A DNA stretch of 64,000 nt, from positions 20,303,223 through 20,367,222 of the forward strand of contig CM017561.1 of assembly GCA_007844125.1 (NCBI GenBank), in the 5' to 3' direction. Source of the DNA: Sinonovacula constricta. Lineage: Eukaryota; Mollusca; Bivalvia; Cardiida; Solecurtidae. Within the stretch, counting starts at the first letter, position 1. Each line of letters starts with the position of its first letter. Shown here in pieces: positions 16,121-30,100 of the stretch. The notes below the pieces were generated by a model, which saw only the letters and a program-made list of their open reading frames with translations, ran no database searches and was not told the origin of the DNA. The translations under genes and the position numbers were made by a program.

Positions 16121-19100
16121 TCAGATCATGTCCGAGTACAAATTGTGTTTTCCTGGCAACTTAGGTGGGATTACGGTCCTGTTATTGTCTTGTCGTTCAG
16201 CAGATTTTGGATCCATTGTCACCACAGTGGATGCCTTGTTTGGTAATGAGTAGAGGTCGTCTGTGTAAATGGAAAAACGAAGAGACTTAGGATAAAGTAC
16301 GATTTTTCTTACAATTTGAATGGCTATTATTGAAATGCAGTAATATACAAGAAGGATAAATGTCAACTTACATGGCTATACAGCTTGTCTGTATATTAGT
16401 TCATTGTATCTGCTTTAACTCACGATGCAAGTGCTAACTGTAAGTTGTCTCATTTTGATGGAAAAGTTTTATTTACAATGTTTGTTTGATAGAAAAACCT
16501 TCAGGAAGTGCGGGGTTGGAGCGCTCCACAAACCAGGTTTAAGCACCCCAGTCGGCTATTTTGCCGACTGACCATTCCAAGACGGTAACTGCTGTTTTTT
16601 TCTTTTTGTGTGTTATGTCTCGTCTCTGTGTTTTGTCATATTTACATTTACCCTGTTTGCCTTTGTCTAGAGGTAGTTTGGATTTAAATATCTGTGGAAA
16701 TTTTTATACGACCTTTTTTTTACCAATTGTGAATAATGCAAATACTCAATTTATTTACATGAATGTGTAAAGCCCTTTTACAACGTTGGCGAGTAGAATA
16801 TTTATCAACATCATATATGTATATGTGTGCTCATGGTAGAAACCATTCATATAAATTGAGACACGATTACAGAAGCTAATATGAGTACAACTCATTTTAT
16901 ATGCTGGTATATTGTTCCATCTATGAAAATAAAAAATGTATCTTTGTAACAACTATTGTTCAATGCAAAAGGTATCTGGATGAAGTAAAGTCCCATTGAT
17001 TAATTCATCTTATATTTTGAGGAGTTAAAAGATATCTTACCATTGTTTTTCATTTCTTCTTTATTTTTCTCGGTATGTGCGTTAGTCGATGTTCGTATGC
17101 TTTCATCTATATCTGTAACAATTGCATAATCGTTAAGAATACAGTTCAAACTTGGTATGTGGGAACCTGTTGCGGGGCAAAATAACACAAAAAATTTCTC
17201 TATATACAATGATTTTAGCAATCTAATTAAGGTAAATCATTTTAAGATATGACATTTAAATTATTTTTAATATTTACCTCACATCTGGTATAAATATAAT
17301 CGGTAGAAGTGTAGTGCAACAGAAACACAACGATGCAAACATTGTTTTGGTGTGTGAGTTTTATTTTATTATAATTTTTATCCCTTAAATTCTTATCCGT
17401 ATGACTCAGTTCAAAATTGATATGAACGTTCCTGTTGACGAGTAGAAAGGACACGTAATTCTACCATCTGCATTTTCTTGTCTGCCAGCCATGTTTTTCC
17501 GAGAATTCCCTTGTGCAGTTAACAGGAAGCTTAGGATAAGTTCGTGTTTCCAATACTTATATGCAAAGTCCATTAGTTTTAGAGGATCAATAGTATGCAA
17601 TATTCAACGTCTAGCATTTAGGGAACCTAATTAAACCCAGGAGCCTAGCCCATGTCTACCGATTCCCATAAATGATAGTATTGTAGACAAATCACTCTTC
17701 TTTTAATAATAATTCAATGCATAAGACATACTTCACTTTGAAATATAGTTTAACAAAGTATAATAAGAAATGTAAAGATTGTATACTTACCGTCTGCAGA
17801 TATGTAATTCTCGTTCTCTGTCATGTCTATGTTTTCGGCTAAAGTGCCTGGCTGTTTTCTTTTTCCACTAAAATGTAAGACAATTCCAACTCGTATAGCG
17901 GATTGCATTTGTAACTTATTAGTTTGTTTAATGAACGGATTCAAGAAGGGTAAATTAGTTTTAAAGTTAAACAATTAGATTACAACTAAAACGCAATAAA
18001 AGCGCACAATATATAAGCAACAATATTGTTAAATGGTATTATACACTGAAAAGTTTCACACGGATATGTATTTGGACAATTAGTATAATTGCAAAATCGA
18101 ATTGGCCTCGTCAAATACATGATACATTATATAAAAAAAGTCGACTGAAACATTTGTTTTTCCGCCAGTGGATAAGGAAGATTCAATCAAACCAGCAATA
18201 TTCACCTACTGAAAAAGGATAAACCTTTTAAAATTCTCTTAAACTTAATCAAATGTATTTAGATAACTAAATCAAATTTTGTTTAACACACATGCATGTT
18301 TATCTGCGAGCCCATAGCCCACATACTTGGTGGGTATTACAGCTAGAGCCCTTTTTAAACAAAAATATAACAGCAATAAAATCAGTAATAATAAAATATG
18401 TCAGGACATGCTTGGTAGGATAGATTCCCATAAAGGGCCCTTTAAACAGCAGCATCAGATAAGACTTTCGACCTATGTAACTTATGTAATGACACGGCTG
18501 ATAGCGTGTAGTCCCTTTAGGATCCCCTTAAAAGCAATATTCATCTATCTGTGTGTGTGTGTGTGTGTGTATACTGCACTATCCCATACTCTTTTGTATT
18601 GTCCAAAACAAACATGCATTTACATAACAATGAGTAACATGTTCATAACTTCCTAACCAATACTGATATAACCCAACATCTGTAATATCGCATGTTGACA
18701 GCTAGTATAAACAATCTTTTAGTGTAAACAAACACAGTGCTACTAATATAATGTATAAACTTGGAGATTTTTCTGTACAGCTGAAGAAAACCTATGGTTT
18801 ACTGTATCAATCCAGAGTCAGCATAATTGCAATATTAAGACTCAATATCCCACTATAATATTTAACCACCTTTACGCTTCAATTGTCGATGTAATAAGGA
18901 TTTTAACACTATTGCATAAACGTTTAACGCTCAATTGCCCTGAGGGATGGATGTGTGTGTGTGTGTGTGTGTGGGGGGGGGGACTTTCCACTTATATGTA
19001 TGAATGAAACATGTATGTATGAAATGAACATACTAAGGAATGGCTTTGTGCGCGATTAAGTGAGAAAGTGAGAAGTGAGTTACTAAAATACTTGTAACAT

Positions 19101-20573
19101 TTAATATATGGTTAACATTCTATTGAAGATGTTAAGATGTTAAATCCATGGTCAATGACCGTCAACTTTCATAACATAAAACAAAACATAAAAATGCAAA
19201 TCTCACACTTGTTAAATTAGTATCGTAATGAGGTACTCGGTAGGATCCCTTTTACTCATTGGGTACATGCCGGGGTACAATGCGGATGGATATGAAATAT
19301 CAAATAAAATAGTTATAAGAAACTACATGTAATATTGTATTACCTGGCTAAACAAGTAGTGATTATTAGGCCTAGGATAACCCAGTGGAAATGGGTGTGT
19401 CTGACCGGATAGAGAGAAAGGTTTCTATCATGGAGATTTTAGCAATTATTAAACACGATGAGCACAGTAAGCCCATCTTCATCAAGTGAGACGTATTACT
19501 TTATAACCGTCCTCGCTGTTAAAGCACTGTATACTACAAAACATCTATGACTGTATGAATCTTTCTACTGTGATATTGGTGAAATGTTGAGGCGGGAAGG
19601 GCACTTGAAAGAAAGCAGTCAAAGCTTTGAACAACCCCCAAATAGCGAAAACGAACGTCAAACGAATGGCGACTAGAAAATTGAAACAAAGAAGTGTCAC
19701 GTAGATATTCGACAGATGTTTATTATACTAATATGAAAATGTTTACTTTGTCTTGCATAAGAGGCCAGAAACTATCAATAACACTGTGAAAAACAATGCA
19801 CTACATAACAATAAATGCTATTTTACCATTAAGGGACATACGGAGAATTAACATCAGAGACCTGATTTTATTTCTTTTCTTACAAGATCAGCACCAACTG
19901 CTACGATTGAAGCCATCGAATACGAGATTATATAGACACACGTAACTAGTTCAATACACATACACATTTTTAAAATTATGTTTCAAAAGATCTTACCGTC
20001 TTTTACATACAAAGACAACAATGACAGCAAGTACAATGACGACTAGTCCACCACCGCCCCCAGCTGCTGCGGATATGATAGTCGTGTCGTTCAGAGACCG
20101 GTCGTCCTGGTTCTGTTTCTGACTCCTGCTGTCCGTATTTGTCGCAGAATGTGAGGTGTTGGTAGACGTTGTTGTGTATAATCTTGTCGTTAGGAGCGAT
20201 GTTGTTGACTCTTTTGATGGACTGGTCATTTGTGTGATAATTGTTGGTAGGTACACTTTCTTGGTGGTAACTGAACAAATACAGAGTTACGATCGTGTAA
20301 AAATCAAGAAAAGGTTAACACTGTACATTCATCTAATAAGTACATAAAACAGTGTTCAACATTACAATAATGTCTTAGATATAGTAGTTGTTTGCAAACT
20401 ATTAAGGCATGATAATTTGTCTTTTTTTATTAGATACTTTTGATATTATCATAATCATAACAATATAATAAAAAACAGCTTAAGTGAAAATTAATTAACT
20501 AAATTAATTGCTTTTTTAAATTTATTTAACATGTTTTATGCTACATATCATCTCCTGTTTGTCTATCTATCTA

Positions 20574-20636
<63 letters not shown>

Positions 20637-20637
20637 T

Positions 20638-20734
<97 letters not shown>

Positions 20735-20740
20735 ATATCG

Positions 20741-20809
<69 letters not shown>

Positions 20810-20823
20810 GGAGAGAGATAGAA

Positions 20824-20860
<37 letters not shown>

Positions 20861-23356
20861 ATAAATAAATTAATAAGTGTGTGTGTGTGTCTTTAGCAGA
20901 ACGCTCATAATCAACTTTGCATTGATTTTGGCCTTTAATTGTTTTCTTTGTGGATAGGAAGCAATAGCATGTAACATGTTCTTACTGCATGACTCATTAC
21001 ATACTTAGAACTAGTTTATTTCAGCACATCCACATGAATTTTATCGCGACCCCGTTACGTTGCCCAAACGTGAGTTAAAAGGAGGTTATGCCAAAGTTTC
21101 TAAATAGGCCTTCTTTACAAGGTACATAATTGCGGTTACCTTTTTCTCATGACATTTTTAAATGGTTGTAATTTAGTATGTTTAACACTCTATTATGTAT
21201 GTTTTATAATGCATGTGAATTTCACATCCTAATCATTGTTTATATTTTGTTACTGTCCATCATCTTTAATCATGCCGGGACCTGGCTAAACAATTCCGCC
21301 CGTTGAACTTATTGTACATATGGTGAGGAAAGTCCCCGGCTGATAGAGTAAAACGTTCACATTAGTAGTGTTATTTGGTACTGAGGTGTGTGTGTGTGTG
21401 TGTGTGTCGGTGGGGGGGATTGGTTGGTGCTAGACTACTAGCAGACCGCTCATAACCAAATTTGCATTGTATTTGGCATTTAATGGGTTTCTTTGTGGAT
21501 AGGGAGCATTAACATGTATCATGTACTTACGGCATGATCCATCGTCTTTGTTGCAATTACTACACTCATCGCACTGGAATTGACATGCTGGTCCGTAGTA
21601 CCCATCTATACAGCTGTGACAGTTGTCGAAGGTATCGGTACAGCTGGTACAATGGGTACTACAATTGTTGCATGTATCTCCTCCTATAAAATATCCATCA
21701 ACACAACCATGCGTGCAATTGTCCTTTGTACAGCTGCCGTATTTACAATGTGAGCATGAATACTGACATGTCGGTCCATAGTTACCATTCTTACACTCTA
21801 GACAGTCATTGCTAGTTTGAGTACAGGTTTTGCAGTTAACATTGCATTTGTTGCACAAACTACCAGAGTCAAAGTATCCTTCTCTGCAGCCATATGTACA
21901 GATTCCACCGTCTTTATTACATGTCTTATTCAAACACAGTTCGTGGCACTTATCGTCACATGACAAACCAAAGTATCCTTCAACACAGGTGTAACATACT
22001 CCAGAATTGTTGCATGAATTACACTGTACAGAACAGTTGTGACATGAACCAGATTCCAGATAACTCCCTTTATTACATGCCACACATGTGTCGTTGGTGC
22101 ATGAAGTGCATGCTTCAGAACATGTACTTTGAACACATTTTAAGCCTGGAAATATAACCATAAACATTTAATAAGTCGAATATTGAACATATGACTTTGA
22201 TTTTTTAAATACATTTTTAAAAACTAAGACTATAGTCACATCTACAAATTTCATAGAAAACCTCAGCATAACACAACACTTACGCCCATGGTATAACGCT
22301 CAAAATGTTTGTGTGGAACATAAATGTATTTTGAGTTGAATGTAATAATATGTGTTAACGGTTGAAATACTGCATCCCATTACTTTACACCGGAATGTTT
22401 CTAATAAGTTCTTTAAAGTAGACATTCTGTACTTGTTCATACCAAAAATGGCAATGTGTTATGAGAATTCTAACAAACAATCGAATGCGACCACGAACTT
22501 CCTTGAGATACTCATATGCAAGCTAAATATATAAATAACAATAAAGCTCTGGTGCAAGATATACCAAAGTGAAGCGAGAAAAAAAAAGTTTTGGAAAATT
22601 ATCTCAAGGCAGATGTTTCTATTTTATGGAATTATTTAAACATGCCAGTTGAATGCGCGTCTAGGATGCGTCACAATTAAAACGGTAGATGCATAACAAT
22701 TGTTGAAGTTCATTTTACCCCCATAACAGCATCCCAGCAAAAGGGATAGCTTAATTTCGTAAATGTGTGTCATGTACTTGAACAAATAACAAAAAAAACT
22801 AAACAAAAAACAACAACACCAAAGAAACAACAACAAACAAACAACAGCAACAACAACATAAAAAATCAACAACAACAGTTACAAGTAAATAACAAGATTA
22901 TTGCTTTTTCTGTTGACTTATTTTCAAAACTTGCAACTAGAAACTAGAAAACATGCAATACATACCAGTATTTAAGTTGTACTTACCCACTAGCCAGAAG
23001 ATGAACAGCAGCAGCACCAAGTTGTTCGCTTCAAACCTGTTGAAACATGCTAATCAATGTGAATTAAACATAAAACTATAGCTTATTAAGCATATCTAAT
23101 ACAGATCAAGGCAGAATTATAAGTTAATTATGAGGACTGAAAAATCAACAATGTAAAATTATCTATAACATCGATTTAAAAAGAAATAAAACATTATATA
23201 TCGCCTTAAAACATGTAGAGTCTCCCCACTAAGTAAATTTGAACAATGTACATCGCACACCCTAGACAATCCTCAAATCTCTACATTGTAGATCTTACCT
23301 TAAACTTAGTCTTTAAACGATGTGTTAACAAAATAATATAAACTTTGTACTTACAT
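16121..23356 (-). CDS. Gene 2: EGF-repeat receptor with an alternative signalling tail, about 442 aa
   Basis: The exons are 23356-23355 (AT), 23036-22987 (MFEANNLVLLLFIFWLVG), 22145-21531 (615 nt EGF repeats), 20270-19997 (stalk and helix, 90 codons), 17867-17791, 17509-17465 (weak signals, may be skipped in frame), 17166-17041 and 16260-16121 (stop TGA). All phases join. Ectodomain and helix match the other paralogues, but after CKRR the tail is different and longer: ENYISA, NDYAIV, DDLYSLP, PPKLP and terminal LYSDMI. YSDM fits a PI3K p85 SH2 site (YxxM), and YAIV and YSLP are YxxV/L sites. Only LYSLPNKAS..VVTM aligns with LYSSLNKAD..KVTM of the canonical last exon. The receptor is probably coupled to different effectors; this is inferred from motifs. 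No break is seen. Confidence 0.8.
17041..17166 (-). other. Gene 2-specific tail exon with NDYAIV
   Basis: The exon is 126 nt, with acceptor CCGCAACAG and donor GTAAGATA, phase 1 at both ends. It encodes an acidic and Lys-rich cytoplasmic segment with one tyrosine motif, YAIV. It has no counterpart in the other units. Confidence 0.65.
17869..19440 (-). other. Gene 2 intron at the tail-exchange boundary
   Basis: This intron separates the shared membrane exon from the gene 2-specific tail. Similarity to the other units begins near 19440 (match to about 28790 in gene 3). The stretch also contains (TG)n tracts at 18549-18570 and 18953-18973. No exon is recognisable inside. Confidence 0.55.
20562..20866 (+). 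repeat. (CTGT)n(CTAT)n(GA)n(CAGA)n compound microsatellite
   Basis: About 300 bp of successive tetranucleotide and GA tracts lie in the gene 2 intron between EGF and membrane exons. This is the same place as the TA/CT tract of gene 1. Confidence 0.95.
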
Positions 23357-23649
23357 GGTCCTTATTGTCTTTCCCTTCTTAAAATATTCAATATTAATGT
23401 TACCTCTTAACACATAAACAAACTGGTTTATACTACACACCCTTGAAAATACACAGTAAGATCTTGCGAAGAGGAAGTAAACGACACATATTCTTTGTAT
23501 ATTTACTGTGCGTTGATATTTTCAGTATGTTTAAAACAGTCTGCACTTTCCGCTTCACTGACTTAAAATAGCGTCTTCTTTCATACATACCCAGGCACAC
23601 TTCATTGTCGGAGTTCAATAGATCTACATCATTTTATCAGTTGGGTAGG

Positions 23650-23670
23650 TTTATAAATAAATGACGCAAG
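23650..23670 (-). promoter_or_regulatory. Proximal TATA + TGACGCA element, gene 2
   Basis: The TTTATAAA box and TGCGTCA are conserved. The neighbouring AACAG of gene 0 reads AACTG here, which argues against a splice acceptor at this place. The 5' UTR exon is about 23626-23355. Confidence 0.5.
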
Positions 23671-25399
23671 TTTCTTTTTTAAAAAGACAAAAAGGTATCT
23701 GTTGGGGAAACATATTTTGCACATAAAGGTACAGGTAGTGTTTAATCTTAATTCTTGTACGCACGTGGAATGTGTGTCAGAATCTTATGAGCTTAATATT
23801 GGATACGTTCACATGCCTAGAACGGATAATCACCTTATTAAGCTGGTCCGCCTGCGTAGGTGTTTTCATAAATCGACGTTCTAACCAGGAAGACGATTTC
23901 AACATTAGTATTGTATATTATCCATGCCTTGATAGTGACTCACCTCGTGCTACCTCATATGGTATTTATATATCCCAACTTACAAAGGTTGCACGAGTTT
24001 GTATCAACGTAGAAGATTTCAATGATAAAGTTTGTCACTTTAAATGTGTTGAAACAAAGCTCCAAAATTTAAGATTTTTTTTAATATTGTAATAGTGATT
24101 TTATTGCTTTAAAATATAATAACAGTATAAAAACACTCATGCAGCAAGGCATCAGTTTGCATGCATTTAATTGATATATCCTATTTAAGATAAACAATCA
24201 AGGTTCTCAATAACTCTTTGACCTTATGACACAACTTATCAGGAAACTTATTGCTAATTGGTACAATCCGTGAATCCTCGTTGGCCCTTCTTGTGACCGG
24301 ACAGGTCGATGAAAGTCCATGACTACGATGACTTTAAACCATGATTTGGAAGTTATTGTTTAAACTTCTCTACTTTACAGCCGTACCCTATATAGACGAG
24401 ACAACTAAACAGTATGCATTTACTTTACGTGAACTTGCACAGTAGCTATAACTTGGGGAGTTTTGTTTGTTTGTTATTACTTGATATGTCATAAATTCTC
24501 GGTTTATAATAAAATGACATTTGGATGTCATTGCCTAAAATTACAATTCAATTTGTTTTTTCTGGTTCAGATACTTTCTAAAATTCGATAATTTTCTGCA
24601 TGTTTTAAAATTGCCATTTTGATTTTGTCAAAATGGATCACTGCATTTCTATCGTCATTTACATGTTCTAACTTGGTTTGTTATATTTCAAACGACTCTC
24701 TCTGTGTCTCTCTCCGTCTCTCTCCGCCTCTCTCTGTCTCTTTGTCTCTCTGTCTCTTTCTTGCAGAACCCTGAGTAAGCGAGGCTTTTATCTCCTGTAT
24801 ATATTGTACATGTTAACATTGAATATATATTCCGTTATTGTAAGTGTTAATTTGTGTGTATATACTATTCTTTCATCAGTTTGCAAATCGCGGTACAGGA
24901 GCTTGATGTCAGTTATCTCACTTTGATAGTATTTTTCTAATAACTCTATTTGTTTCTGAGAAAGCCCTTCAGAAAGTACGAGATTAGACCACTCCACAAG
25001 CTAAAGGTTTAAACCGCCACTCAACAATACTTGAAAGTCTATGTGTACTCGTTATTTTAATGCGGTCATGCGCTAGAGGTGTGACAGTTGGCGACCTTCA
25101 CACTTGCACAAGAAAACTTTTTTGATCGATACTGGCTTTAATTACACAGGCTGCTATCGATATTCGCATTAAGTGCAAATTCGCGGTCGTTTAAGTCACG
25201 TGGTTGTGTTTGTTTCGATTTGCTCTAGTAACGTATTAAATGCAGCCATTGTTTATGCTTGAAATATGAATGCATCGATTATATTTTTATATTTGAAATT
25301 TCCATAATTTATATATTTTAATTGGTTTATTGCCAGTAATCAAACTGATTTCACCTACAAACAATCACGAGACTATAAATCGGCATTATCTGCATGCTT

Positions 25400-25735
25400 T
25401 ATACGAATTCCAAACGATAGTGTCTCACGCTGGAAGAACGGGTCAGCGCCGTCAATATGAATGGAAAGAGTTTGAGGGTCATCGTATCAGAACTTAACGT
25501 TGGCAGAACCCTGTTCCAGAACTACGCCAAGAGAGAAATAGAAATAATGGAGGCGTTTGAAACATGCAATTTAAAAATGAAGAGACAATGTCGATAAACA
25601 CCGAACGACGAAATCCTCGATCTATGGTACCGCTGGTTATGGGTGCCACATCCAGACAAGTGTGAGTGTCAGGTCCTCTTCTGAGAGAAAAGGCACTTAA
25701 ATTCAGTAGTAACCTTGGACTCGACTATTTTCTTT
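25400..25735 (+). pseudogene. Tigger/pogo-type transposase fragment, copy 2 (decayed)
   Basis: This aligns with the fragment at 2826-3175 but carries stops and small deletions: part of the LDDGKSS segment is lost and the KRQR region is interrupted. It is the most eroded of the five copies. Confidence 0.6.
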
Positions 25736-26243
25736 TTCAATTCTTAAAAACGAAAACAAACACAAAGTACAATTAGCTAAGTATTAATATACATGCAATA
25801 CAAAAATAAATTAAACAATCAATTCAAACATCTTACTTAATTTCCAAATTCAAAGACAATTTATCACTGATGTCAGATTGTGTATTTAGCAGTCAATTTG
25901 GGGCCGTACATTGGGTGCCTGCCTAATACCAGTTTGACTGTACATACTATTTTTAAACATATTAATATAAAGTATCTGCTTCAATTAGCCTGACGTACAG
26001 GCTGTTAAGAGTACATGTACTTTTACTAAAACACTCGCCGTCTTAAATTATTAACCGTAAACAGAGAATTATAATTGTAATTGAACACTTTCATTGTTAT
26101 AGCAACAAAAATCTAATAAGTGTAATTCATATTATGTATTATAGCAATTAAATATTGAGCAATAATGAAAAGTTAAGTTGTTGTATTTTAACAAGATTTT
26201 TTTAACTGAGGGACAGTTAGTTCTAAAAGGTTATATTACTTAC

Positions 26244-26456
26244 CTGTTTTTCAGTTATTATATATTTGTGTTAATTGTATTTAGTACTTAAACAGTTTTC
26301 TTTAATCTACAACACGTGTGACGTTAAACAGACACAATTACATAGTTAATAATATGCTCATATGCAAGAGTGTGTAGAGAGTCATTGAGATGCTACTAAG
26401 TAATAACTGTGCTCTGTTAATCCGCCATTATTAGCTGCAAGTGACTTCGCCGGAAG
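26244..26456 (-). promoter_or_regulatory. Candidate distal first exon and CRE/ETS region, gene 2
   Basis: The donor CAG|GTAAGT ends the exon at 26244. A YY1-like site (26421-26429) and an ETS core (to 26456) lie upstream on the minus strand. The CRE is damaged here (TGACTTCG). Confidence 0.35.
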
Positions 26457-26608
26457 AAAAAGTTCTCAATTAAACATCAAAATTCTTTGATAAAGGAACG
26501 TAACCAAAAAAGTTTACGTTTCTATGAAATGGTGATATATATGTGGTTTAGAAAAAAGCAACACAATGTTTGGAGGATAGTTCCTTGAAAGTAATTTCAC
26601 TAAACACA

Positions 26609-26614
26609 TTTATT
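26609..26614 (-). other. Polyadenylation signal AATAAA, gene 3
   Basis: This has the same CATAATAAATG context as gene 1. The 3' UTR it ends is lengthened by the TA repeat at 26769-26935. Confidence 0.5.
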
Positions 26615-26763
26615 ATGCACACTTTTGACAAAACCTCATTAGAACTGAAAACTTATTTACCTCAGTGTTGTATTCAATATTCTTTTTTATATTCATTTAA
26701 ATATATTGAATCAACAACTGCATTTAAGGTATGCACACCACACCAGCACCAGTTTTGTTATTC

Positions 26764-26936
<173 letters not shown>

Positions 26937-27160
26937 CAATCCATAAACAAGTGTATTTTTTGTTGTTGTCATTCATCTCTTGAAACATAATGTTTATAGC
27001 AAACACTGCATAGTTTAATCTGTATTTACATACTTTGCGCACATGGAACAGTAAATAAACGTATGAGGCAGTTGAACATTACAGTATTTTTATCGTAGTT
27101 ATTTGCTTCGTTTTCTCTGTAGACTGTCCATGTTTTTCTTACAAAACACACCTCCACCCA

Positions 27161-30100
27161 TCAGAACACATTGACATAGGTTCCAGGCCTCGTTCCTGCA
27201 ATGGGTGTCTGTTGCATATCATGATGTGTCTTCTCCTCAGATGGATCACGAGTAGTAGACCTGGTTTCCATGGTTACTTTTGTGTCTGCTTTATTAAGGC
27301 TCGAATATAAGTGACCTGTAACAACATTTTAAACGTTTAAAGAATTTACCATTCCGATGTAAACGTTAAAATTAAAATGCTTCCTTTTGCAAGATTGTCG
27401 GACACTTAAAAGCCCGAAAGTAAATACTCTTACTCAAAACGTTGTCAAAAATAAATGAAATAAGAAATAATTGACTTCATGGTTATGGTCATTATAAATA
27501 CCCAAAATGTTATATGTTATAAACATATGAACAAGCGCTTAAACTAGAATATACAAATATATTTTTGAATAATACAGGTTACAAACCTGATGTCCTATAG
27601 TTTAGTACATTAGGCTTTCTATCGTTCTTAATACTTACCGTCTCCTTCTCTAGTCTCGATTTCCAGAGTCGTGTAATCTAATCAAAAAAAAAAATACAAC
27701 ATTTTTGTGTGAACGTAAATGATCCTTAACTTTAGCCATAAATGATATTTGGCCATAGTAACGATGTACTTATACTAAGATATTATTGTAATGAATATAA
27801 CTCGTGAACTTTCTTAAACATTTAAATCTGTTTCAAAAGCCAAGTGTGTTATTTGTGTTATTTTAAGCTAATGATATTATCTATACTTGCGACATATCTT
27901 GTTTATAATATTCATTTACTAATCAAATGCTATACTTGACTCATATGAATATAATATAAACTTTGTTCTACCTTGCGACACACCGTCTAATTCTCTCACT
28001 TGACAAACGCGTTCATTAGTCAGCTTGGTTTCCGATCTAAAACACAAAAAAGACTGATATTGAAACATACCAGTGCTTACACTGTCTTATTCCCGCACTT
28101 CACGTTTGTCATCAAAGAAATAAACCTTGGTCTCCGTCAGCATTTACCTAATAGTGATAATTAACCTGAATGAAAACGAGTGAGTCGTATATCATTGACG
28201 GTACATTTTATTGGAGATGTCTAATGCCGTTTAAAAGAATATTTTTATTTAAAGGTGACAACGCCAAAATGAGATTTATTTTCCATGGTCACTTAAAATA
28301 TTTTATCTGAAACTTGGAACAGACAAATTCTATCGCTTGACTAATACGATCGTTTGTTTGTTTTATTTTCAATCTGAAACAAGACAGATATTTTAATATT
28401 AGTGGTCTAATATATCAAATGTTTATCACTAAAGATATCAAACCATACCATCTAGCAACATTTACCTAAGAATAATCAGACCATGAATTACAATGAGTGA
28501 GTCATATACTGAAAACGATATACATGTTTAGGGATACCTAATGCCATTTAGTATTGATTAAAAGCTGACTAAGCCAAATTGAAATTGATCATGCATGGTC
28601 ACTATTAGGAAGGTATAAAAAAATTAGAGCAAACATTCGACGATATTGTACACATTATCTGAAAACAACAGAGGTTAATGAAATGAGAGAATTTAGCTAA
28701 TCGTCCGATATCATCCTTCAATATAAGTGAGACCTGCAAACATACTAGAAAAAATGGTACATTTTGTTAAATGAATTAAAAAAAATCCTTAACACAGTGA
28801 GAACAAGCCAATCTGCATCAAGTGTGACTAATTAATTTATCACCGTCCTCTGTGTTATAGCACTGTACACTGTAAAACATCTATCAATGTGTGACTCTTT
28901 CTACTGTGATCTTGGTGTGATCGTGGGGTAGGAAGTGGACTGCAGAGAAAGCAGTTTTCAAGGCTTTGAACACACTTTTCTTGCAGAATTTCATTTGAAA
29001 AAATCACTTAAATAAGGACAACGAACATCAAAGCAATAGTGACTAGAACATTGAAACAAAGAAGTGCCACGTAGATATTTGAAAAATGTTGATAATTCTT
29101 AATTCTTTATGAAAATCTCTACTGTGGGTTGCATAAGACTCTAGAAACTACCAACAGTACTGTGACAAACAATGCATTACAAACAACAATAAATGCTTTT
29201 TTACCAGTAACGGACATACCGAGAATTAACCATAGACCTGATTTATTTTCTTTACAAGGACAACACCAACTGCTAACATTGCAGCCATCAAATACGAGAT
29301 TATATAAACGCATTTAACTTTATACAAATACACATTTTATACCTTTTTTTCAAATGATCTTACCGTCGTTTACATACAATGACAACAATGACAGCAAGTA
29401 CAATGAGGACTAGTCCTCCACCGCCCCCAGCTGCTGCGGATATGATAGTTTTGTCGTCCAGAGGCTCGTCCTCTTGGTTCTGTATCTGATTCTTACTGTC
29501 CCTATTTGTCGCAGAATGTGAGGTGTTGGTAGACGTTGTTGTGTATATTCTTGTCGTAAGATGCGATGTTGTTGACACGTTTGATGGTCTGGTCATTTGT
29601 GTGATAACTGTTGGTGGATACACTTTCTCGGTGGTAACTGAGCAAATACAGAGTTATAATCGCATGTATTAAAATCAAGGAAAGGTAAACACTGTACATT
29701 CATCTAACAGATATAGAAGTTGTTTGCACACTATTTAGGGCTGATAATTTGTCTTTAATTTATATAAGATATTTTTGATACTATCCTAATCATAATTATA
29801 TAATAAAAAGCACCTTAAGTGAAAATTAGTTAAATAAAATAAATTATTTAATAAATTGCTTTTTATTAAACTTGTATTTACTTATTTAACGTGTTTTAGG
29901 TTACATTTTTAATACCTTGCAAAGCACATACACATGTTATGCAAATGTTAACATTGTATTGAATTACTAAACAATAGGCTCTATCTATATATTCATTCAG
30001 CCATCCATCCACCCACCCAACCACCTACCCGCCCATCCATATATATAGATAGATAGATAGACGGATAGAAAGAAAGAAAGATAGATAGATAAATAGATAA

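Noticed and set aside
20562..20866. Regular repeat array that might suggest a CRISPR
   Set aside because: It is simple tetranucleotide repetition without spacers, in a eukaryotic intron.
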